Assembly (NCBI GenBank): GCA_024305405.1 | Contig: JAKNDB010000064.1 | Span: 620,001-684,000 of the forward strand | Source of the DNA: Dirofilaria immitis | Lineage: Eukaryota; Nematoda; Chromadorea; Rhabditida; Onchocercidae | Direction: 5' to 3' | DNA: 64,000 nt | Shown here: positions 1-10,655 of the stretch, in pieces | Position numbering within the stretch: position 1 is the first letter of the stretch | Layout: every line of letters starts with the position of its first letter | Program-made: the position numbers and the translations under genes | Notes under the pieces: generated by a model | What the model was told of the DNA's origin: nothing | Databases searched by the model: none | The model's input: the letters and a program-made list of their open reading frames with translations, nothing else

Positions 1-774
1 CATTGTCTAATTAATTCTCAAGCACCGAAATTCAGTACAATTATTTTTAAATGTTTTAATAAATAGTACCATTGATAAAATGATTTTTTCTTTTCTTAAG
101 TTTAAAATTCATTTTATATCTGTTTAATTTATAGTCGAGCTTGAAGCTATTGTTTTTGCTTTGATTTTTTGTATCTTTTTTTTTCCTTTTCAATCTAAAA
201 TCTTTCCAGTACTTTCTTTAAATAATGATATCCATATATTACGGTAGTATTTGCTTCTCGAATCACTTTTTTTTGTCAATAAAATATTTTTGTTATTTTC
301 AAATATGCTCGTTGCATACAAGACGTAGATAATTTGCGTCGACTTATATCAGCTATTCGTTACTACCAACTTGCATAACTTCAATTATCTTGTTTCGTAA
401 TTGAAAATTAAAATAAATGGCATAGCTGTTTATATATCGAAAATCTTCCTTATTACACAGTAAGATTCAAATATGATCGTAAAGGTTAATGTCGGATTTT
501 GTCTCAGAAACAACAGATATATCATACCACATTTTTGGTCCATTTGCTAATAATAAACTGCGCTAAGACAAATTATATCTTTGAGAATAGTCAAAAACGA
601 CGGATTTTAGAAGTTCGTATTTTCTTCCAGATTATTATTTTGCAGATAGGATGATTATGAATGATACCAAAAATTTAGTGAAATACATTGATAGGTTAAA
701 TTGCATTAATTAATTATCTTTATTATGCGTATTAGCGAATTCTGTAATTCTGCTATTATCAGGATTAATCGATA
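1..774. other. AT-rich sequence upstream of ORC4
   Basis: I see no supported gene here: no reading frame is long or has recognisable family residues. The stretch presumably holds the promoter of the ORC4 gene that starts at 775, but no specific element can be named. A distal piece of an upstream gene's 3' UTR cannot be excluded. Confidence 0.5.
761..762 (+). promoter_or_regulatory. Likely spliced-leader trans-splice acceptor for ORC4
   Basis: An AG preceded by a T-rich tract lies 13 bases before the ORC4 ATG, with no matching upstream exon. In nematodes this arrangement is typical of SL trans-splicing. The leader itself cannot be seen in genomic DNA. Confidence 0.4.
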
Positions 775-3700
775 ATGATCGTTGAATCAGTATTTAACTG
801 TTTGCTTACCGAACTCGATGATAAATTTGCCGGATTGGATCAGTGCTTCAGGTATCACACTTTGAAGAGCAATTTTTAAAATTCATTTTATGCATTAAGC
901 TTGAAATTCTTTCGAAAAATTCCAAAATATAGGTGGATTGGATTTGATTTAGATGGAAAGATTTTATTTCATCTTTACTTATTTTAATTTCTGATAAACT
1001 TTGTAGAGATATTAAGCAATCTTTTATAGATAGAACATTTCATTTGATTTTTTATTTTGTATTATGGTCCGATTTTGAATTCGATTGTTATCTCATTCAC
1101 GAAAATGAAAAAAGCGAACCCTTCACGAAAAGAATATGCATTTAGGAAAGTCTTTCTTAAAATATATGAAAATTTGATAAACTAATGGATTAAATTAGAA
1201 TTTTTCTAAGTGAATCTAAGATATCTAAAGTTCTTAGATGCTGATAGGTTTTCCTTTTTTTTTAGCAAATTGCACGAGGTTATAAAACGATTCGTGAAAA
1301 GCAGAAAGGGTGGTTCAGCGGTCGTTATCGGGCCTAAATCATCTGGCAAACGCTCAATTATATCAAAGGCGCGTTGTTTTTTTGTTGTGACAGATAAACA
1401 TTCTTCTGCTAGGTGTGATTAATTTTTTTGTGACAAATTTTTGACTAGCTTTTTACTTTCTGGCTAATTTTAGTTAATTTATGATATTTTTTTCATTTTT
1501 CCAATAGATTCAGAATGATTTCGAAAGCAGCAACTTCAAAGATTTGTCGGATGTTTCAGCCCACTTTTCTTCCTGCTCTTTTGTTCTTTTTTTTTTTTTG
1601 AAAATTTCATTTTATGCGATGGGTTTTACTTTTTAAGGAAAGAAAGAGAGATGAGTTGATATTTTCTCCATAACAAATACCTAGTAAGAAATTAGAAGAA
1701 TCACCTGTCTGAAACCGTTGATTTCTCTTCAATCCTTTTTATTAGGTTGTGATGGATTATGCGGATGATATGGAAGTAATTTTCATCGATGGATTGGTTG
1801 TGACAAGTGATACTGATGCACTGAAAATATTTGATGAATCTGAAACTAATTCGGTATTATTTTTCAATTTCTTTTTATCAAATACCTTTCTTTTCTTTTC
1901 TATTAAAGAATACAATTGTAAATTTGTGATGCTATTTTTTTAATTTTTTTCTTATTAGAAGATTTTATTCTGATTGTGGCATAAGAATCAAATATGCATT
2001 ATTTATTATTTTTGTGTTGCAGAGCCAATTGCAATTTGTTATTATATTTAACTTTGACCAGTTTATAAGACGAGGTCGACAAACTCTTCTTTATACTCTT
2101 TTGAATGCATCACGTTCGGGATCTGTCTTTGTGCTTTGCGTTAGCTCACGCCAGGCAAGTCTTACAAATTTAACTGCTTTGATCCCATTAAGTGGATCTG
2201 CCAGTTTTTATGATAAAGCAGTTTTTTTTCTTGGTGTAGTTTTCAGCCACAAAACAGTTATATAAAGTTATAATGAAATATTGATTTGAGCAGCGTAGCT
2301 ATTTTTACTAATTTTTTTAGATAATGTGAGAAGTTCCAAGTTTAATGAGTTAAATTTTTAGGATTGTACCGAATTGCTTGAAAAACGTGTGCGTTCACGT
2401 CTTTCCAATTCGATAATATCGTTTACTCAGTCATCTATGTCTTTTGAAGATTTTTCAAAGGCATTTGAAACATTTCTGCATACAAACGTGAAAGAACACG
2501 AGCAAAATAATGATCTCATTCAAGTACTTGCTTATTTATCCAGTTTGAATTATAAAGATATTATTTTGTATTGTTGTAAACAATTGGTGTATTTAATAGC
2601 TTTAATAACAAATTAGAGGTAGATAGAAGAAAATGTGATTTAAAAATAGGGAGTCTTCATTTATTAATATTAATACTACGGAAGAGAATTGTTGCAGAAC
2701 TGCTTTAAAGTCAGTGATTTTTAATCATTATTTTTATGAAATAATGGTTGCAGGCATTCATTGCTGATGACTGTGTAGAGCGCAAATTACGTGAAATATA
2801 TGATGAGACACGAAGTTATTGCATTCTAAAACAGATCACAGCTACATTTTTATGTTTCATGGATGCAGAGCACATCGAAAGTTTGGCAAGTTCTCACGCT
2901 TCGCGAATATTTACAGAAGCAAAAAATGCTGTTATTGCTAACGAAGATACGATGAAGTCGATCATTTTAAGTGAGAATTGCTAAATTGTCGACAAATTCA
3001 AAATCTCTTTGTTTTACAAAGTACTTTGTTGTCGAATACGATTCTACCATTATGTCAGCATATTTATGCATCTAATATTTAGATAAGGTTATCTATAAAT
3101 TACTAAAGTAGCTAAAATCTTCTCCGGATAGGTTTTTCCAAAATTTATTAGCGTACTAAATTTACTTTCTTTTTATTTTTTTATCGTGAAATATTTAAAT
3201 ATTACTCATAAATATTTATCATGAATATCTCCTAAATAGTTTACTGCACGTATACTACCGTGAACTATACAAGTATATTTTCGTTAGTTAATCCATCGAG
3301 TGCCTTTTTGTTATTCTAGTAGAAATAAGAAATTTTCCAAAAATAAAAGATGTGTAATTTGTTTAGTTCGTATCAGTGTTTGTTATTCAGTACCATTCAC
3401 TGCCTCATAGTTGGATAAACGTTTTACATATACTCTATATATAACTTTATTCATCGCTTCAGGTTTGACATTACGACAGCTGTGTCTTTTATTGTGTTGT
3501 GTTCGTTTGGTACGTTATCGACGACGGCAGGATTTTACATTTCGTGAAATTATCCTAGGTGAATAATGCTTAAAGCAAAATACTTTCTCGATTGTTTTAT
3601 CTTTTGAATGATTTAGTTTAACCTAGGTCACTACCTTAGTTTCTTCTTTTAATTAATTCCAACTTCAAACATTTTTTGCATTTATTTTTTATAATTTGAC

Positions 3701-4460
3701 TTTTAAATTTCCTGTTTTCATTTTCAATTACTATTTAGGTATCAGATAAGCATTGTATTATATATTTGAGCATAATACGTGTAAAAACATGCTTCTGTGA
3801 CTTCTGGCAAAATTTTATGTCTAACTTCTAGTTCATAAATAAAAATACTTATTCCAGAATAAGAATATGGAAACTTACAAACATAGCTTGATTTAATAAC
3901 TGTTGCAATACTCATGGAGAAATTGATCTTGTTCTCTTGTTTATTTTTTGAAAGTAATTAAGGAAATTTAATTTCATTTGAATTCGATTCTAGATTATCG
4001 TAATCTGGTCAACAAATATTTGCCAACACTAAATGTAAAGGATGACTTGATACTTTTGAAAGAATTGGATACATTATGCAGTTTGACGGTGTTAGAGGAA
4101 AGAGATCACTGCGGTCAGTTGTTGTTCAAACGAACATCTTTGCAGGTAATCATTTTTGCTATAAACAGTTGATAAAACATGCAGTTTTCTTTACGCGAAA
4201 AAATATTGCAATATTCGATTACATTATCGGAATTTTTAGTAGTAAAAACTTTATTACTTGGTAAATTTCAAATATATTCACTAGTTAATTAACATGAATC
4301 ACTAAAATTTGAGTTAGCAGATATTTCCTGTCTTCTGCTAATTTTTTCTGTAAAAACATGTTTTTTATAGGTAGATATCGATTTGGTATTGAATTGTGTG
4401 AAAGAATTTACACCTTTTCCAACGGCTTTAATGCAATGGATAGATGATTTTAAAAGATGA
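775..4460 (+). CDS. orc-4: Origin recognition complex subunit 4 (ORC4), 9 exons, about 378 aa
   Basis: ORC4 is an AAA+ subunit of the nuclear complex that marks replication origins and loads MCM helicase. Exons: 775-851, 1266-1368, 1746-1853, 2023-2154, 2362-2523, 2754-2970, 3463-3558, 3994-4145 and 4371-4460; phases join to one frame of 379 codons including the stop. Family landmarks are the P-loop region GPKSSGKRS, the segment FIDGLVVTSDTDALKIF, QTLLYTLL, and the strongly conserved ELLEKRVRSRLS; the C-terminal winged-helix part contains the hydrophobic helix after 3463. Human ORC4 is about 436 aa from memory. The ATPase site is degenerate: R follows the P-loop lysine, and the Walker B acidic pair reads F-N. 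Two introns appear to use GC donors (1369 and 2155); the first is weak and is the least certain junction. A GT donor at 1413 would add residues but breaks phase. Identity is firm; exact exon 2 end is not. Confidence 0.93.
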
Positions 4461-6074
4461 AAGAATTACTAAATGAATTATAGACAATATAATTATCAAA
4501 TCTTTTCCTGCATGATTTTTTCCAAATCTATAATGCAGGAATGTCTACTATTCAATGGTTTTCTCCGAAATGCAAGAATGCGGAAATTTCTTAAAACTGT
4601 CCTATTTATATAAATAAGGATTCTTGGCATAATATATTATATTATGAATGAAATATTTTTCGTTATTCGTTTTTAAAATTTTTCTGGATTTACAATATGC
4701 TGTACGAGAACGGACAAAAAGTTGAGGAGCTTGACTTTTCGAATTCTACTGCTTTTTTTCTGCCAATTTTTTAAAAGGATTTGTACGATACATATTATCT
4801 ACTAATTGTTTTGTTTTCATTCATTCATCGTTTTAGTTTTTTAGGTACTTGTATTGATTCCTTTATTGTACAACTGCTTATTTCTTAGTGCCATATTTCT
4901 GTCTTTGTCAATGAGATACATTCCACCGATTATAAGATTGCAAGCAGTAAATAATTTTTATATGTTTTATTTCAATAGTTGATTGTTAAGTGATAACCGA
5001 GAAAACAATTTTATTCATTATTATTCGAAATAAGACGCCATACTTTATTGTTAGCTATTCCTTTGTTGATAAACTCAGTGTTACATTTTATTGCATTCTG
5101 AGTTATCTTGCAGTTCACTGTTTCGAACATTCCAATGTTTGAATTTAATTTCATGCAATCCTAAATTATGAATCATTTATTGATATTTTGTTACGTTTTT
5201 TTGATGCTTTCATTTTGTTCATGAATATTGAGAAAACTTGTATAATTTCTGATACATGCTGTTAGTTCTTATTCATATCATATTTTTAACTAATTGTCAT
5301 CCAAAGAATATATATAGATTCTATTTTTATTTATTTAAGCATAGCTTCGAAGAAAAAAATCACCCATGATAAAATTTAAAGATTGATCGGTCTATAACAA
5401 GGCTATTCGATTTTCAAAATAGGTATAAACTTATTAGGCATTTTAGAGTTAGATGGGAATCAATCAATCACCAGCTAAGTCTTCTAGTGACATTACTTTA
5501 ATATATAGATCTTCTATAGATTTAGATAATTTTATTTATTTATGGAATGGTTAGATATATCTGGTCCTTTACAGTGATAAATCATTAAAATTTACTTGAT
5601 ATATCTAGTTATCTGGTTCTTTATCTTTACAGTAGTGAATTATTGAAATTCTCGAAAATGTAGTCTTCTGTCCATTTTTGGGATTTTTCCTATATTCAAG
5701 TTTTAATCTCAAAAATTCAAATCCATTATAGTCGAATATCGGGTTGAGCTGTTAGTGAAGTGGATCGTATAAATTTCTTGAGTTGAAGATGACGAGTTCA
5801 GTGCCGCATGATGATTGTTATTTGCTACTCTTGATGTAATAATGATGAAGCAAATATAACCACCACCACCATTGTTGGACTGATGGCGCTTTTAGAGAGT
5901 TATTCAGTAATAATAAAATGTTTGAATCTTGCATACGCTTGAATTAATCTTTACATGGTAGCAATTCAAAAGGTAAATTTAGGCTTAAGATTGAAATAAA
6001 CTTCATTATATTTCTGAGCGTGCTTATAATAGTTGAAGAAGAGTAAAATTTCTTATTTTCGAAATTCAATACAA

Positions 6075-6570
6075 TCATCTAACAGAACATTTCAAAATAT
6101 TGCTTATCAGAATAAGTATAAAAAATTCTGGATTACTTGATTCTTTACCTGGTTTTCTAACTTTTGATTTTAGTCGTTTAGTTTTTGTCCTAATATATAT
6201 CGCATCAGGTGAAATTAAATGACTGACATCATCTACTATCAGTGTTATTATAAATATTACCTTCACGAAGTGATAAAAATATTAATCATTGCTTGGTAAG
6301 TGATTTTTGAAAATTAAAATATAAACTTTGTCACTAAGTCAACTCATTACTTACTGCTGCAAAAGAAGAATTTTTGTTTTTGATTTGCATGAAATGAGAA
6401 ACATGAGTACTTTGACTGGATAGCAAGAGAAGCACTTCATCGATATTATTATAACTTTTGTAGTGAGATCACGTAACGATAGTTTTTATTAACGAAGAGC
6501 AGACCGATAACAAAAATAACAGAGCAGCCGTTCCAAAGGATAAAAAGGAAAAAATGAAAATAATGAATGC
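6075..6570 (-). other. Possible exons of an unrecognised membrane-protein gene
   Basis: Three pieces read as plausible protein on the - strand. A hydrophobic stretch (about 6570-6453) contains CSVIFVIGLLFVNKN, like a signal anchor. A 38-codon piece (6468-6355) contains NNIDEVLLLLSSQSTHVSHF and ends at a perfect GTAAGT donor. A basic piece near 6240-6154 contains SPDAIYIRTKTKRLKSK and ends at CCAG|GTAAAG. The frames do not join cleanly: two bases would be needed between the first two pieces and one between the last two, the same direction of error seen in certain genes of this window. No family is recognised and no start codon is visible. It may be a real small gene, a relic, or chance. Confidence 0.22.
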
Positions 6571-7654
6571 CACCACAGTGAGTAGACTGTTTTTATAGTG
6601 AAGATGTTTACAGTTTTCCAGAGTATTATAATCAGAATTGACATAGGTTTTACATAGTTATAAAATTGACACAATGATTGATTATAAAAATATTTACAAC
6701 CTTTCAAAGCTATAACCGCCAAAAGTATGATCCGGAACTGACATAAGATTAGAAAACTAATAAGATAATTGATGACGAAGATGTCTACCAATTTTGAAAT
6801 TATGTAGTTGCAGAACTTAACAATGAGACCTTTCAAAGATATGAAAGAACCGAGATATTCATATAATATAAAAATATCTTAGTTATCGATCTACTTATAT
6901 TATAAAATATTTCGGTTATTCCGACACTTATCACTTATCACTATCATTGAGAAAATGTTTAAAATTTTTTTATCAGTAGTGAATAATTTTTCAAATCGTT
7001 CTAAAATTCAAAATCAAATTAGAAAAAAGTATATTTATCTATCTACTTTCTGTTCTGATCTCAAATAATAAATTTTTAAAACGAATTGCATTCGTAAACA
7101 TTTGCTAGTTAAAGAAGAAAGGTAAAAAATTTTCAAATGTCTATTCATTTCATTAATAGCATTTGAAAAATTAAGAACTCTAAGATTTAAAGATTTTCGA
7201 AATTACAAGTATTTATGCATTCCTTTTGATAAGCTTTATCATCTTTCGGATTAGGCATGTTCAAGAATTATGACCTTTCTCTGCTGCATTTCTATACATT
7301 CACGGCTGTTTTAATATTTCCCTTACTTTTTATTGCATATATTTCTTTATTTATCTTTCTATATCACTATGTTTCCTTTATTAATTAATAAAAAAATTGC
7401 GGGGTAACTCAAAAAAATCTAGTTGATCTGTGAGATTGATAATTTGCATATCTTGCCGCATTAAATTAAGAACTGTAGTTTGAAATCTATGGTTACTTTG
7501 AAATTTCATACGGTATTTTTGATGTTAGACTGCTTCGACAATTCAGGTCGTGGTAAGGGTTTATTGCAAATTTCTCTTTGAGTTTATTTGAGTAATAAAA
7601 TTCAATTTTCGATTTAAATTTTTGGACAAAGTTTTAATTCGAGTTTACGTCTTC

Positions 7655-7656
7655 AG
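7655..7656 (+). promoter_or_regulatory. Likely trans-splice acceptor for ADAT3
   Basis: GTCTTCAG lies 13 bases before the ADAT3 ATG with no donor exon upstream, as expected for a spliced-leader acceptor. Confidence 0.4.
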
Positions 7657-7669
7657 AATTTCTGTTAAA

Positions 7670-10058
7670 ATGACTTATGCAGATGAAGAGCCAGGATGTT
7701 CCAGTTCCTGGAATATAGCCGATGAGCAAAAAGATACCAGGAAGAAAATAAAAGAAAGAAAGTGAGTTAGTTTTTTCTGTAAAGGCCGAATTCTATAGCT
7801 CTTTTGTTTCCGTTCTTATAGAAAACAGCTGTAAACAAATACCAGAATTATATAAATTTGTTCACCTTACATAGCTTGTCAGAAACAGATTTAAAAAATT
7901 TTCATACGGATAACTTGTGAGCTGAGAAATTTATCAATTATTAGTATTAAGGTAATGTTTTGAAAAAAATGTTATTTTAAAATCTTCATTGCAAACAGAA
8001 TGAGATAATTTTGCTTTTAAATAAATAATTCTTCTTTCGAAAACCAATTCTAAACCTACAACGAAGCTTTATACTATATTTTTTCGATTTTGTTTTAAAA
8101 TTAATGACGCTTTGTATCTGTTTGCTTGAATTAATGGGAGATTCGTCTTTTTTCAAAATTGATAATTCCGTTGTGATATCCTAATTATTAAGGTTTACTA
8201 TTACACCAATACTAAAGAAGGAAATAGTATGCGAGGAATTGCCGCTGATTGAATACCATGCTGTAAATATGGAAGATAAGAGCAAGATCGGATTGCTGCT
8301 GCAAATTTTACCGAATATGCCACCGAGAGCGAATCATTTAAAGCGTATCAAAAATGGATTAATTCTTATTCAACCAGCAAATGATCCATTGCCACAGGTG
8401 AATCTCTTTTACTTTAGACTCGATGTTGTTGAAAACAATTTCATTCATATGGAAAATATTTGCTTGCATTAGAATTTGATAAGTAGTAGCTAAGTTCTAG
8501 CAAATTACAGAGTAGGTATCTGTAGCGAATATTATTATCATTTTTTTAAGAATGTCGTATAGAACTATCAGAAGTTGTTAAATTCAACATCATTTAAATT
8601 TTCACTTTCTTAAATAATTTGCTTAAAAGAAAAGAGGGCGAAGGAGGAAGATAGTTCTATATATGTTATTTTTTTGTACGGGAATTATTTATATGATCAC
8701 ATTTGTAAGTTAACATGGATTCCCCTGCTCTTAAATAATTTATCTGCGAATGCTCAGTCTGTTTTTATTAATTTCAAGAAAAAATCTTTCTAGTTAATTT
8801 CCAGTAGATTATGAGTATTTATTTTTCAGGAATTTGTGACGAAACTTCAAACTACACTTTCAAATATTTCTGTTTTAAAAGTGAAAGTTCCCTTATCTAA
8901 GCCAATAACCAGGCGACAATTTCTGTGGGCTAAACAATACTGGCCTACATCTTTTCATCCCAATAAACAGTATGAAGCAATGTTGAATGGGAGTTTTTTC
9001 ACAACTAATGAATATCAAAAGATTATTGGTTTCTATTTGGAATCAGAAAAGTTAAGATGTATCTATTTGTTTTAGTATTTAGATTTATGACAATAATTTT
9101 AGCTACTAAAAGTCTAACCAACTACATTACGACAATATGAGTGTTTGATTTGTTTAGCTTATATTTAAATATAATTAAATAAGTTCAAACGTTAATTGCA
9201 CGAATAATATTGCAATTCTAGTCGAGTCTTTTTGGAAATTAATTAATAGATTTTTGAAAAGAAATAGGATATGTGTCTGATCTTCTGCACTGATAATACG
9301 TTTGTATGCATTAGGAGGTTTTTCAAGTTAGTTGAAATCCGTTTATTGCATTCTTTGAAGGTTTGGATTATTGAATCGAGTTGAAAAACAAGAAGCTTTT
9401 CTTCTGAACGAATGAATTAAAGGAAAATCAGATGGAGTTTTTTCATACAATTAGAAAAAACTTTTCAGATTGGTAATGGTGGTTCGGGATGTGTTATTGT
9501 GGATTTAAAAGGTGAAGTTGTTGCAAAAAGTGGTAGCCGAGATATACCTCTTGGGCATGCAGTTATGGTTGCAGTTTCAGACCTTTGCGAAAGGCATCGC
9601 ATCAAACAAAGTAAATTCCTTACATCGGAATTAAGTATATATTAGCATAAATAAGAAACATTATTCTTCGTTGCAACTATCAATTCACATTGTTTAATGT
9701 GATTTTTGAAACATTTCAAATACACTTAGCAATATTCGGAAAAAGTTCACAACTATATAACGGCGGAGAATTTCTAAGTTTTTGAGTGGTCTTTGTTTGT
9801 ATTGGAATTTATAACAATGAGTAATAACAAGTTATTTTAGGTGATATACTGCAATATCTTGGTACAGGGTATGATGTTTACATAACAAATGAGCCTTGCG
9901 CAATGTGTGCTATGGCTTTAATACATTTCCGTGTTGCCCGAGTATTTTATGGAAAATGTAGCCCTTCAAACGGAGTTTATGAATCATGCTGGAGAATTCA
10001 GGAAGAAAAATCACTGAATCATCATTATGCGGTCTTCCGGATAGATGAATTAATTTGA
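7670..10058 (+). CDS. adat-3: tRNA-specific adenosine deaminase subunit ADAT3 (Tad3), 5 exons, about 292 aa
   Basis: ADAT3 is the non-catalytic partner of ADAT2; the heterodimer converts A34 to inosine in the wobble position of several tRNAs. Exons: 7670-7761, 8193-8397, 8830-9050, 9469-9610 and 9841-10058. The C-terminal cytidine-deaminase fold is clear. The zinc-histidine motif reads GHAVMVAVSDL, with V where active deaminases have Glu, and the paired cysteines are in NEPCAMCAMALIHFRVARVF. The tail HHYAVFR is also typical. The upstream half has YWPTSFHPN, the usual WP-F motif before the deaminase domain. Human ADAT3 is about 351 aa from memory. The junction 9050/9469 leaves the frame one base short, next to an A4 run. 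Alternatively exon 4 may begin at 9432 with an atypical acceptor, giving about 304 aa. Identity is not in doubt. Confidence 0.93.
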
Positions 10059-10655
10059 CATGAAATTTATGCAATATCCTTATGAAATTATATTATATAC
10101 TTTCAAATTGCCATATTTTTTTCTGGGAAAGTTATTCTATTTGTTGAAAATATTTTGTATCAAGGCTTATATTCATAATCTTTGTTAATGTTAATTTTTA
10201 TATTCAATTTTAAATAGAACGGTGCAGGAGAATCTGCTTTGAGCATACAGTTCCGTTATGTCGCGTATTTCACTTTCTCTTTTTTAATATTCGTAAATAA
10301 AATAATCGCAGTTACAATTTTCTAAACCTTTCATAATTCGGAATATGTTCCTAATTTTACTTTTGTAAATATGCATTTCGTAATGTTACACATATTAGTA
10401 ATTTCAGTAATATATGCTGAAGAGATGAATATTTTCAACTGACAGATGATTCAATATGATAATAAGCTATGTTATTTAATTCATGATGAATTACGATAAG
10501 TATAGAATTTATTCGTTTTATTTTCTACAAGATATTAACAATGTACGATCGTTTAACAAATAGGATATTGCTCATTTGTGTCTTTTAAATTTTTCTCACA
10601 TATCTGTTTTCTCTTTCTTTCTTTTTTCTTTTTATAATTATGTTGCAGAATAAAA
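10059..10655. other. Spacer between ADAT3 and the AASDH-like gene
   Basis: About 600 bases without a gene. An AATAAA lies near 10296, a plausible polyadenylation signal for ADAT3. A trans-splice-type acceptor (TATGTTGCAG, ending at 10648) sits 7 bases before the next ATG. Same-strand spacing of this size would allow an operon, but it is larger than typical C. elegans operon gaps. Confidence 0.5.

Larger units (their letters stand above)
4461..7669. other. Intergenic region between ORC4 and ADAT3
   Basis: About 3.2 kb of AT-rich sequence. Most of it shows nothing beyond the presumed ORC4 3' end and ADAT3 promoter. The part from roughly 5700 to 6600 carries several coding-like patches on the - strand (listed separately) and imperfect internal repeats, for example GAAGATGT-TAC near 6599 and again near 6777, and CCTTTCAAAG near 6699 and 6830. 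Confidence 0.5.

Noticed and set aside
6489..6836. 115-codon open frame on the - strand
   Set aside because: Extremely Leu/Ile/Phe/Tyr-rich, crosses degenerate repeats, and overlaps a different frame that looks more protein-like. Not supported as a gene in this frame.
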